Part shown: positions 14,792 through 22,569 of the stretch, piece by piece | Layout: every line of letters begins with the position of its first letter | Numbering within the stretch: position 1 is the stretch's first letter | Notes under the pieces: generated by a model | What the model was told of the DNA's origin: nothing | The model's input: the letters and a program-made list of their open reading frames with translations, nothing else | Databases searched by the model: none | Made by a program: the position numbers and the translations under genes | NCBI RefSeq assembly: GCF_018137945.1 | Contig: NZ_CP073089.1 | Coordinates: 3,534,001-3,598,000 of the forward strand | Source: Brevibacterium sp. W7.2 | GTDB taxonomy: Bacteria; Actinomycetota; Actinomycetes; Actinomycetales; Brevibacteriaceae | DNA: 64,000 bases | Direction of reading: 5' to 3'

Positions 14792-15889
14792 ATGCGACCC
14801 CATTCCCAGGCAGGCGGCCGACACGAACTCGGCCAGAACTTCCTGCATTCACGCCAGACCATCGCCACGATCGCGGGCCTCGCCCGGGCCACCAGCGGTT
14901 CGATCCTCGAGATCGGACCCGGGGCCGGAGCGGTCACTGCGGAGCTCGACCGGCTCGGCCGACCGCTCACGCTCGTGGAGATCGACGAAACGAGGATTGA
15001 GACCCTTGCCCACCGTTTCCCCCGCGCCCGCGTCAGGCACGCCGATGCTCTGAGCACCGACCTCGACGCCGAGGTGGTCGTCGGCAACCTGCCCTTCCAC
15101 CTCACGACGCCCATCCTCCGGCGCCTGCTCCGTGCCCGCACGTGGCAGTCGGCGATCCTGCTCACGCAGTGGGAGGTCGCGCGCAAGCGCGCCGGGATCG
15201 GCGGATCGACGATGATGACCGCGCAGTGGAGTCCGTGGTTCGACTTCCGCCTCATCACCCGCGTGCCCGCGCACGCGTTCACCCCCAGACCGAGCGTCGA
15301 CGGCGGCCTGCTCACCGTCGAACGCCTCGCGACCGGACTGGTCCCGCACCGGGATCGGGCCTCCTACCAGCAGTTCGTCCGAGCGGCCTTCACCGGTCGC
15401 GGACGCGGAATGAAAGGGATCCTCACGCACATGAAGCTCACCGATCGACCCCACCTGCAATCGACCATGGACCGCAACGACATCAGAGGAGACGCCTTGC
15501 CACGCGAACTCACCCCCGCACAGTGGGCCGGACTCTATACGGCGCTGGCCGCTGACAGGACCACCACGCCGACGACGGCACAAGGAAAGGAAGAGACAAT
15601 GCAGAAGAAGAACGGCAGCGGAGCGAAGAAGCCCGCAGACCAGAAATCCCTCGCCGAGGCGGTCGCGGAGTCCGCCCCGATCACCGGATCCCAGCCGGTG
15701 ATCACCGGGGAGATGCCCATTGTCGGCGCCGAGGCGCCGGCTCGGCTCGAGGCTCCGATCCCCGGTGCCGACAACTCGGCGAAGAGCCATGACAAGGCTC
15801 ATCTCCAGGCCGAGCGCGGCTACATGCCCCAGCACGGCAAGAGGTCCCAGCCGCAGCCGCGCTGGAACCTGCCGCGCCGCCAGGGGTGA
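14792..15889 (+). CDS. erm: Erm 23S rRNA (adenine-2058-N6)-methyltransferase, Erm(X)-like, extended C-terminus
   Basis: 365 aa; Erm proteins are usually 245-285. N-terminal GRHELGQNFL, SAM motif I EIGPGAGAV (residues 40-48), the acidic VEID, and catalytic motif IV GNLPF (98-102) are all present. WEVARKRAGIGGSTMMTAQ and WSPWFDF place it with Erm(X) of corynebacteria. The enzyme methylates A2058, conferring macrolide-lincosamide-streptogramin B resistance. The catalytic body ends near residue 262. The remaining ~100 residues are Lys/Ala/Pro-rich and unrelated to the core; they contain a strong ribosome-binding site and in-frame ATG at 15599 that could yield a separate 96-aa product. ATG 14792 was chosen because GGAG lies 9 nt upstream. 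No mobile element flanks the gene, so it looks resident. Confidence 0.9.
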   Translation: MRPHSQAGGRHELGQNFLHSRQTIATIAGLARATSGSILEIGPGAGAVTAELDRLGRPLTLVEIDETRIETLAHRFPRARVRHADALSTDLDAEVVVGNLPFHLTTPILRRLLRARTWQSAILLTQWEVARKRAGIGGSTMMTAQWSPWFDFRLITRVPAHAFTPRPSVDGGLLTVERLATGLVPHRDRASYQQFVRAAFTGRGRGMKGILTHMKLTDRPHLQSTMDRNDIRGDALPRELTPAQWAGLYTALAADRTTTPTTAQGKEETMQKKNGSGAKKPADQKSLAEAVAESAPITGSQPVITGEMPIVGAEAPARLEAPIPGADNSAKSHDKAHLQAERGYMPQHGKRSQPQPRWNLPRRQG

Positions 15890-15894
15890 GCCGA

Positions 15895-15931
15895 CCCTGC
15901 GGGTCCATCCGGATCGGGTGGACCCGCAGGG
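15895..15931. terminator. Strong bidirectional terminator between erm and poxB
   Basis: Perfect 13-bp stem: CCCTGCGGGTCCA (15895-15907) with TGGACCCGCAGGG (15919-15931), 11-nt loop, between convergent genes. Confidence 0.8.
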
Positions 15932-15942
15932 CTGTTCCGCCC

Positions 15943-17679
15943 TCACAGCAGCCTGATGTTGTCCTTCGCCTCGTCCCACAGCTCGGGGATCTCCCCGCGG
16001 AGGGCCCGCTTGAAGACGCTGAGAGTGAACTTGCCGACGAGGTCAGCGTTGATGGTCGACGGCAGGGCGAGCGCGCGCTTGTCGACGACGACATCGACGA
16101 CGACCGGTCCGTCCTTGTGGGCGAGCGCCTCGGCGATCTGGTCGCGCAGGCGCGCGGGGTCCTCGCAGCGGATGCCCTTGACGCCGAATCCCTCGGCGAT
16201 CGCCGCATAGTTCGCGGCCGGGAACTCGGTGCCCCAGGGTCGGAACCCGGCCTCCTGCTGTTCGATGTTGACGAAGTCGAGCTCCTCGTTGTTGAGGATG
16301 ACGTGGACGATCGGCGACCTGTGCTGGCGCTCGGTGAGCAGGTCGCCGAGGCCGAGCATCGAGAACCCGCCGTCCCCGCAGAGGGCGACGACCTGCCGTC
16401 CGGGCAGCGCCTTGGTCGCCCCGAACGCATACGGCGAGGCGTCGGCCATCGACGCCCATGAGTACGACCCGAACTGGAACCGATCACCGCCGAAGCTCAT
16501 CTGGTGGGCGACCCAGATCACCGAGGTGCCGGTGTCGGCGGTGACGATCGCATCGTCGTCGAGGAGGTCGTCGAGCACGGACGCGAGGTATTCGGGTCGG
16601 ATCGGCGAGCGCTTCTCGCCCCCGTCGACGTAGTGGCGCAGGCGCTTCCGCCAGCTCTCGGTGACGTGCTGTGCGGTGCGGAGGAACTCGTCGTTTCGCT
16701 TCGGCTCGATGAGCGGGAGGAGCTTCTCGAGGAAGACGCCGACGTCGGCGGGGATCGCCAGCTCGAGTGCCACTCGACGACCCAGGTGGGAGGGGGTGTT
16801 GTCGACCTGGACGATCGCCGCGTGACCGCGGTCGAGGAAGTCGGGGAACGGGAAGTCGGCCCCGAGCATGAGCATGACATCGGCGTGCTTGATGCAGTCG
16901 GCCGCCGCCCCGTATCCGAGCAGGCCGGTCATGCCGACGGCGTTGGGATTGTCGGCCTCGAGCCAGTTCTTGCCCTTGAGCGTGAAGCCGACGGGCGCCT
17001 TGGCCTTGTCGGAGAGCTGCTTGACGAGGTCGACGGCCCCGGCCGTGCCGTTGCCGCCGAAGAGGAAGACCCGGTCGTGGCCGTTGATGAGATCGGCGAC
17101 GGCCTGGACGTCCTCGTCGTGCGGGGTGAGGACAGAACCGCGGGAAGAGGCGTAGACCGCGGGCTCTGCGAGCGGCGACTTCGCATGGGCGACGTCACCG
17201 GGCAGGGCGATGACCGTGGGACCGTGCTCCTCGGTGGCGACGGTGATCGCCTGCTGGAAGACCGCGCGCGCCTGGGTCGGGTTGACGACGCGACCGGTGT
17301 AGAGCGAGGCCGTGCGGAACAGGTCGTACGGACTGACCTCCTCGATCGCCTCGGTGTCGATGATGTTCGTCTCGACGTCACCGGCGATCGCGATGACCGG
17401 GGCCATCTCATGGAAGGCGTCGAGCAGGCCGTTGAGGAGGTGGGTGACACCGGGGCCTGCCGTGCCGCAGACGACGACGGGACCGTCACTGAGCTGGGCG
17501 TCCGCCGAGGCGGCGAACGTGCCCCACTCCTCGTGTCGGACGTGGATGAACTCGATCTCCGGGTGTCGGGCGAGTGCATCGATCGTCGGATTGAGTGCGT
17601 CCCCGACGATTCCGTAGCATCGCTTCACGCCGGCCTGGATGAGCATGTGCCATAGGTCGTCAGCCACTGTTCGCGCCAT
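15943..17679 (-). CDS. poxB: Pyruvate oxidase / pyruvate:quinone oxidoreductase (TPP-dependent)
   Basis: 578 aa, typical of PoxB. The catalytic Glu lies in HVRHEEWGTFAA (near residue 50), and the TPP/Mg motif starts GDGGFSML near residue 435 and ends at NNEELDF about 28 residues later. The FAD-binding middle domain contains GGNGTAG and GADFPFPDF. The enzyme decarboxylates pyruvate to acetate and CO2, feeding electrons to quinone at the membrane. Close relatives (acetolactate synthase, indolepyruvate decarboxylase) are less likely given the GYGAAADC and DFPFP text typical of pyruvate oxidases. Monocistronic, with its own promoter and terminator. Confidence 0.88.
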   Translation of the reverse strand: MARTVADDLWHMLIQAGVKRCYGIVGDALNPTIDALARHPEIEFIHVRHEEWGTFAASADAQLSDGPVVVCGTAGPGVTHLLNGLLDAFHEMAPVIAIAGDVETNIIDTEAIEEVSPYDLFRTASLYTGRVVNPTQARAVFQQAITVATEEHGPTVIALPGDVAHAKSPLAEPAVYASSRGSVLTPHDEDVQAVADLINGHDRVFLFGGNGTAGAVDLVKQLSDKAKAPVGFTLKGKNWLEADNPNAVGMTGLLGYGAAADCIKHADVMLMLGADFPFPDFLDRGHAAIVQVDNTPSHLGRRVALELAIPADVGVFLEKLLPLIEPKRNDEFLRTAQHVTESWRKRLRHYVDGGEKRSPIRPEYLASVLDDLLDDDAIVTADTGTSVIWVAHQMSFGGDRFQFGSYSWASMADASPYAFGATKALPGRQVVALCGDGGFSMLGLGDLLTERQHRSPIVHVILNNEELDFVNIEQQEAGFRPWGTEFPAANYAAIAEGFGVKGIRCEDPARLRDQIAEALAHKDGPVVVDVVVDKRALALPSTINADLVGKFTLSVFKRALRGEIPELWDEAKDNIRLL

Positions 17680-17710
17680 GATCTGTCCCTCACTTTCGAC
17701 GTTGTCTTCG

Positions 17711-17739
17711 AGCCTAGTCCTGATTTTCGAACTTCTGAA
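17711..17739 (-). promoter_or_regulatory. poxB promoter
   Basis: On the minus strand, TTCAGA (17739-17734), 17-bp spacer, TAGGCT (17716-17711), about 30 nt before the ATG. Confidence 0.5.
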
Positions 17740-17940
17740 GAGGGTTGTCGGTGAGTGACCTGACCGTGACAGTGGGGTGGGATAGCATCGGTATCACGTT
17801 CGCGAGCTGTGGCCAACGGTACCTGGCCGGCCACACGGCAACCCGTCATCGACCGGGTGCCCCAGGGGAAGAACGGGCCCGCGCCGCACGGCAGGGCAAG
17901 ACTCGATCCGGGTGGCCCGTCACCCGAGAAAGGCCGCACA

Positions 17941-18381
17941 ATGCTGCCAGAACGCCATGACATGTGGACCGACTTCTCCCCGCAGGACGCTCTGCACTGG
18001 TGCCGAGTCCTCATTCGCCATTCGCCTGATCCTCGTCCGGCGGGGATCAAAGCGGTGATGTGGACGACTCTCGAAGAGGGTCGACCCCTGGGAGTTCCCG
18101 CGTGGGTGACAGTTGCGACCGCCGCTCGAGACGACGGATTCACGCCGGTCCTCTACGAATCGCTGTTCCGAACCTTCACATCGATCGAGGCCAGCGCGTT
18201 CACGTCGCACCCGCACCGTCGCCAGGTCACGCACCCACGATCTTTGCCGGGCACTCCGTATGAGTCAGTGCTGTGGCAGCCGTGGCCGCGGCTCGTCCTC
18301 GACGAAGAGTTCTCTCCGCGGGATGCCACGACTCTGTGTCTGCTCTATGGGGAGCGGCTGTTCCCTCACCGCAGGGGCTGA
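17941..18381 (+). CDS. Hypothetical protein
   Basis: 146 aa, no domain recognised. It is soluble, with no signal peptide or membrane helix, rich in His/Pro/Trp (for example DALHWCRVLIRHSPDP), with a repeated S-P-x-D-A pattern near residues 13 and 126. ATG 17941 has GAGAAAGG about 7 nt upstream. TAGCAT near 17783 may be the -10. Convergent with the DtxR gene and alone in its unit. Real coding is likely from the ribosome-binding site and frame, but not certain. Confidence 0.55.
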   Translation: MLPERHDMWTDFSPQDALHWCRVLIRHSPDPRPAGIKAVMWTTLEEGRPLGVPAWVTVATAARDDGFTPVLYESLFRTFTSIEASAFTSHPHRRQVTHPRSLPGTPYESVLWQPWPRLVLDEEFSPRDATTLCLLYGERLFPHRRG

Positions 18382-18451
18382 TCGCCGCCATACCTTCCGC
18401 AGTGCCTCGGCGCCGTCTTCGAGTACGTGCCGGAATCCTGAGGGGGCGCGC

Positions 18452-19117
18452 TCAGGCCAGATACACCGCCGAGGCGGCGGCTGCGTCGATGACGGAGGTG
18501 CCGGCGGCGCCGATGACGGCGATCTCGACCGTCCCGCCCGCGGCCGCGCGTCTGACGACGACGGTCGAGCCGGGGCGCACGCGCGCCTCGGCGAGGGTCG
18601 CGAGCACCTCGGGGTCGGCGTCGGAGACCCGCAGGACCTCGTACGACCCGGGGACCGCCTCGGCGAGGAGAAGCGAGGAGTCATGGCACTGCACAGCCCC
18701 ATCGGATCCCGGGATCGGATCGCCGTGGGGGTCCGCGGTGGGGTGGCCGAGGAACGCATCGATCCGGTCGATGAGCAGGTCCGATGCCGCATGCTCGAGC
18801 GCCTCCGCCTCATCGTGGACCTCGTCCCAGCTGTAGCCGAGCGACTCGACGAGGAACGTCTCGATGAGTCGGTGCCGGCGCACCATCGCCACCGCGATCT
18901 CCTCCCCCGCCGCCGTCAGCTCCGGTGGCCGGTAGGGCACCCGGTTGACGAGGCCGAGGTCGTCGAGGCGCTTGAGCACCTCGGTGACGTTGGCCTTCGT
19001 CGTCCCGAAGCGCTGCGCGAGCTCGGTCGCGGTCATCGGATCCCCGCCCCATTCGCGTGCCGACCAGATCGCCTTGAGATAGTCCTGGCTGACCTCCGAC
19101 ACTTCCCCTGCGCGCAT
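18452..19117 (-). CDS. DtxR-family metalloregulator, MntR-type
   Basis: 221 aa: N-terminal winged helix (TATELAQRFGTTKANVTEVL), dimerisation/metal domain, and C-terminal FeoA/SH3-like domain, the full-length DtxR layout. At the primary metal site it reads EVHDEAEALEHAASD. The residue aligned to DtxR Cys102 is Glu, as in B. subtilis MntR (Glu99-x-x-Glu102-His103), which points to Mn2+ sensing, not Fe2+. It lies 4 bp after the sucrase/ferredoxin-like gene. It also has a TACGCT (19129-19124) exactly 6 nt before its ATG, so it is probably transcribed both from the operon and from a leaderless internal promoter. mntH at 24.2-25.4 kb is the obvious target. Confidence 0.85.
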   Translation of the reverse strand: MRAGEVSEVSQDYLKAIWSAREWGGDPMTATELAQRFGTTKANVTEVLKRLDDLGLVNRVPYRPPELTAAGEEIAVAMVRRHRLIETFLVESLGYSWDEVHDEAEALEHAASDLLIDRIDAFLGHPTADPHGDPIPGSDGAVQCHDSSLLLAEAVPGSYEVLRVSDADPEVLATLAEARVRPGSTVVVRRAAAGGTVEIAVIGAAGTSVIDAAAASAVYLA

Positions 19118-19121
19118 GTCG

Positions 19122-20072
19122 TCAGCGTAGCGGATCGCCGGGACGCATCCCGACCACGGTGAAGACGTTGGCGACGGCGCGTTCGACGCCGCGGCACGTG
19201 AGGAAGTGCGGGTCCGACCGGGACACCGTGATGTCGACGTCGACGTTCGCCGAGGCGGTCCGCCGATCGATGACCCGCACCGTCCACACCCCGTCGGCCG
19301 AGTCGACGCCGCCGATCCCGTAGGCGAAGCGTCCGGCCGGGCCCCGTTCCTTGAGCACCGCGGCGACGGCGACCTGTTCGAGCGAGTTGAGATCCGTGTA
19401 GCCGCGCAGGTGGAAGCCGTCGATCTCATCGGCGAGGTGCCCGGCGATGACGTCGACCGCGGTGTCCTCATCGAGATCCCCGTAGTAGACGCCGTCGGGC
19501 ACGACGAGGATGTTCGCCGCGAACCGATCCCCGCCGACGTGGGTGCACTCCCACACGAGATCCGGCCACCGCTCTGCGAGCACGGCGGCCACGGGTCGCC
19601 CACGCACCGCACAGCAGACATCGTGCTGCCCATGGGCGCAGACGAGGACGACCGGCGGCAGCAATCCCGTCTCGGACTGTGAGGTCTCGGACTGCAAGGT
19701 CTCGGACTGCGCGGCACAGGCCTCGAGTGCCTCGACGATCGCGAGGAGGTCGGAGTCGTCCTCCCACTCTCCCCACATCTGGTGGAGGCGGCCGGGACCC
19801 TCGAGGTGCATGACACCCCAGACACCCGGCCCACCGCGGGTGCGCCGTCCGGGTCGGCGGATGAGGAGGATGCGGGCGCGCAGGGACTGTGCGGCATAGA
19901 AGACCTCGGACCGCACGCGCCAGTCGATGTCGAGGCCCTCGAAGCCGTTGATCGGCCAGCCGCCTCGGTGTTCGATGAGCACCCAGTACGTCCCCCGCGG
20001 GGCCGTGCCCACGATGCTGTCGCCGCGGTCACGGGCGGCGTTCGAGCAGCGGAAGCCCCGGACCTCGCTCAT
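19122..20072 (-). CDS. Sucrase/ferredoxin-like (Suc_Fer) protein
   Basis: 316 aa. The thioredoxin-like [2Fe-2S] motif VLVCAHGQHDVCCAVRGRPV (near residue 145) has the C-x-H-x4-C-C-x2-R-G arrangement of the family, followed by WECTHVGGDRFAANILVVPDG. Family members probably carry electrons; no physiological partner is established. A 15-nt unit repeats three times in the coding sequence (19670-19714), giving S-E-T repeats. ATG 20072 has GAGG 5 nt upstream; GTG 20078 is an alternative. It follows the JmjC gene by 20 bp and precedes the MntR-type gene by 4 bp. Confidence 0.8.
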   Translation of the reverse strand: MSEVRGFRCSNAARDRGDSIVGTAPRGTYWVLIEHRGGWPINGFEGLDIDWRVRSEVFYAAQSLRARILLIRRPGRRTRGGPGVWGVMHLEGPGRLHQMWGEWEDDSDLLAIVEALEACAAQSETLQSETSQSETGLLPPVVLVCAHGQHDVCCAVRGRPVAAVLAERWPDLVWECTHVGGDRFAANILVVPDGVYYGDLDEDTAVDVIAGHLADEIDGFHLRGYTDLNSLEQVAVAAVLKERGPAGRFAYGIGGVDSADGVWTVRVIDRRTASANVDVDITVSRSDPHFLTCRGVERAVANVFTVVGMRPGDPLR

Positions 20073-20092
20073 CGTCACCTCAACCCCAGTGC

Positions 20093-21301
20093 TCAGCCGA
20101 GCGCGGGCACGAGCGCACCGGCAGCGAGCAGCCGCTCCGCCAACGGCCGACCGATGTCGGCGACCGACGCCGGATCGCCGTCGAGGAGGGTGCGGACGAC
20201 GGGCAGCTCGGCGTCGCTGAAGTCGAACCAGCCGATCCGGGTGCGCAGGCGGTTCCCCTCGAGGGTGGCATCGAGGCCGGCGCGCAGCGTGAGCGGCGAC
20301 GCGTCGTCGAGGTCTCGCATCGCCGCATGCTGGGCGAGGGGACCCAGGGGCGCGGGGCGGGCCTGCGACCGACTGATCCGGTCGATGCTCGGACCGGGGT
20401 CAGCCGCGGTGAGCGCGGAGACCATTGCCTGGCGGATCGCCTCGAGGACCTCGGGGCTCGGGTGGCTCTCCCCGAGCGGCAGACTCGCCCGCATCGCGGG
20501 ATCGTCCTGGAGCTGGGCGAGCGCCGCCTGCGCGAGCTGTTCGGCGACCCCGTACCGCGTCCAGTTGTGGATGCCGAGGGTGAGGTGGATGGAGACCTCG
20601 CCCTGGGCGGTGGCGGCATGGAGCCAGCCGCGCGGCAGGTAGAGGGCGTCACCGGGTTCGAGCACGGCGTCGATGACCGGGTCGGTCTGCGCCGCCCGGC
20701 CCACGGCCTCGCGTCGGTCGGTCCACGGCTGGTCGCGCAGCGGCGCATCGAAGACGGGCGCGTGGATGACCCACCGTTTGGTGCCCTCGATCTGGAGGAC
20801 GAAGACGTCGTGGACGTCGTAGTGGTCGTCGAAGCCCTGGTTCTGCGGCGGGGTGATGTAGGCGTTCGCCTGGACCGGGTTGCCGAGTTCGCGGCTGAGC
20901 GCGCTCGAGAACTCGCCGATGGGCTCCCATGTGCGCTGCAGAGCCTGGAGGACGAGGGTCGCTCCGGCATGGAACTGCTTCCACAGCTTCGTGTCGTCGA
21001 GCTGGTCGCCGATCGTCGCGCCGACCCCGGCCGGGGAGGTGAAGGACGCCGTCGGCAGGGTCGCGCCGTCCTTGGCGACGCGCAGGAACGGGGAGCGCAG
21101 GCCGCGGGCGGAGATGAGCTCGTCGACGGCGCGGGAGGAGAAGAGGTCGGAGAAGTCGGAGACTCCGCGACTGAGCAGCGCCCGCCTGCCCCAGTAGTCC
21201 TTGGCGAAGGTCTCGCGCGAGCAGTCGATGAGCCGGGATTCCAGCACCCCGGCGCCTGCAGCGGCGTCGGGGTGCTGGACCTCAGTGGTGGGACTGCTCA
21301 A
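20093..21301 (-). CDS. JmjC/cupin Fe(II)-2-oxoglutarate oxygenase (ribosomal oxygenase-like)
   Basis: 402 aa. The Fe(II) site H-x-D is in DDHYDVHDVFVLQIEG (near residue 158) and the distal His in ALYLPRGWLHAAT (near residue 230), separated as in the ROXA/MINA53 group, which hydroxylates ribosomal proteins. RSPFLRVAKDG and NAYITPPQNQGFDDHYD also fit. The substrate here is not known. The likely start is TTG 21301, whose TTGA overlaps the stop of the preceding repeat protein; a GTG about 19 codons later is an alternative. An Fe(II) enzyme in an operon with an Fe-S protein and a metalloregulator suggests a metal-responsive role. Confidence 0.8.
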   Translation of the reverse strand: MSSPTTEVQHPDAAAGAGVLESRLIDCSRETFAKDYWGRRALLSRGVSDFSDLFSSRAVDELISARGLRSPFLRVAKDGATLPTASFTSPAGVGATIGDQLDDTKLWKQFHAGATLVLQALQRTWEPIGEFSSALSRELGNPVQANAYITPPQNQGFDDHYDVHDVFVLQIEGTKRWVIHAPVFDAPLRDQPWTDRREAVGRAAQTDPVIDAVLEPGDALYLPRGWLHAATAQGEVSIHLTLGIHNWTRYGVAEQLAQAALAQLQDDPAMRASLPLGESHPSPEVLEAIRQAMVSALTAADPGPSIDRISRSQARPAPLGPLAQHAAMRDLDDASPLTLRAGLDATLEGNRLRTRIGWFDFSDAELPVVRTLLDGDPASVADIGRPLAERLLAAGALVPALG

Positions 21302-21549
21302 GACCGGTCGGCTCCACCGTCGGCACCGCCGTCGTGGACACCGGGTTCACCCGAGGCTCCGCCGTCGGCCGGACCTTCGGCACCGCCGTCGGCGCCACCG
21401 TCCTGGACACCCGGGGTGCCCGAGGCTCCGCCGTCGGCCGGACCCTCGGCGCCACCGTCAGCACCGCCGTCGTGAACGCCAGGCGTGCCCGCGGCACCGC
21501 CGTCGGCCGGGCCTTCGGTTTCGTTGGGATCGAAGTTGGATTCCGTCAT
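21298..21549 (-). CDS. Asp/Gly-rich tandem-repeat protein
   Basis: 83 aa: a 12-residue leader (MTESNFDPNETE) and three near-identical 23-residue repeats built on GPADGGASGTPGVQDGGADG. It is strongly acidic, has no Lys or Cys, and is surely disordered. The 69-nt DNA repeats cover 21301-21513, so copy number may vary between strains. AAGGAGG lies 6 nt before the ATG, one of the strongest ribosome-binding sites in the window, which argues for real expression. Its stop overlaps the TTG start of the JmjC gene. Function unknown. Confidence 0.75.
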   Translation of the reverse strand: MTESNFDPNETEGPADGGAAGTPGVHDGGADGGAEGPADGGASGTPGVQDGGADGGAEGPADGGASGEPGVHDGGADGGADRS

Positions 21550-21774
21550 GATTCCTCCTTGATATCGCATGGCATCGGCGGCACCCGATCGGCACTGAGA
21601 TCTGGCCGGGAGCGGGCCAGCGTCGTCCCCGGTTGGGACGAGCCGCCTTGCTGACAGGCTACGTGTCAAACCCGCCGTTGTGAACAGGGCGGACAAGGAT
21701 TTCCGCCGAGTTCACCCAGCCCGGTCCGATGCCGTCTCCGCAGCGCCGAGGCAGTCCGCGCAGCACGAAGACAG

Positions 21775-22437
21775 TCACCGTCCGGCGAGCTCCTGCGCCT
21801 TCTTCTCGATCTCCGGCTCACCGGCGGCGCTGAGGTCGATGACGCCTGCGGCGATGATGTGCTCGTGCAGCGGCTCGTGCCGGTGGGCGAGGAACTTCTC
21901 GAAGTCGTCGGCGGCGTTCGAGGTTCCCGTGCCGTGGCCGAGGAGGACGAAGTCGCGTCCCGCCGCGGCCTTGTCGATCTCGGTGACGAGGTCGTCGAAG
22001 AACCGGTCGAGGTCCTGCTTGTCGTCACGACCGGTCTTCTTCTCCACCGTGCGCATGTGGTGGCCGCGGGAGTCCGGGTTCTTCTCGTGCTCGTGCTGGT
22101 CGACCTCGACATCATGGGCGCTCAGGTCGAAGTCGTAGAAGCGCGCGTCCTCGTCGGTGAGCGTGACGACGAACAGGTGCCCCTCGCCCTCGGTCGATTC
22201 GTGGGCGGCGAAGAGGTGACGGGCGCGTTCGACGTCCTCGATGCTCACGAGCCCGTCGTGCTGACGGCGGAAGACGACACGGTGGCCGTTCATGTTCACC
22301 GCCAGGCGGTCACCCGACTCCTGCTCGACCCGATCGGCATAGTTCTCCCACATCGTGATGAAGTGCTTCCACTCGATGTCGCGCGGAGCGGGATGGCCGA
22401 GGATGGACTCCTTGGTCTTCTGGGGATGATCGCTCAT
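21775..22437 (-). CDS. Hypothetical protein with an eRF1/baeRF-like C-terminal half
   Basis: 220 aa, His/Asp/Glu-rich, no membrane segment. Residues ~100-215 (HLFVVTLTDEDARFYDFDLS, then RDFVLLGHGTGTSNAADDFE, then HEHIIAAGVIDL) resemble the bacterial-archaeal eRF1-like group known from translation-associated and host-attachment proteins, where a strand-loop-helix L-x-G-x-G-x-x-K/N is followed by a V-x-x-x-D-x strand. This is a low-confidence fold guess. AGGAGG lies 6 nt upstream of ATG 22437, so expression is likely. It is 225 bp upstream of, and on the same strand as, the repeat-protein operon. Confidence 0.6.
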   Translation of the reverse strand: MSDHPQKTKESILGHPAPRDIEWKHFITMWENYADRVEQESGDRLAVNMNGHRVVFRRQHDGLVSIEDVERARHLFAAHESTEGEGHLFVVTLTDEDARFYDFDLSAHDVEVDQHEHEKNPDSRGHHMRTVEKKTGRDDKQDLDRFFDDLVTEIDKAAAGRDFVLLGHGTGTSNAADDFEKFLAHRHEPLHEHIIAAGVIDLSAAGEPEIEKKAQELAGR

Positions 22438-22569
22438 GATGCCTCCTGGGGTGTGATGAGCGCGGGGATCGCGCCTCAGCCCCGACAATAGCCGCTTTTC
22501 GCTGTTGCCCCCATCCCCGATTCGCGCGATAGTCGACTGCAAGGGCACCTGCGAGGCGAGGAGGATCCC

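Noticed and set aside
14361..17739. erm carried on a recent mobile element
   Set aside because: No transposase, integrase, flanking direct repeats or composition shift; the gene has ordinary local GC content and tidy terminators on both sides.
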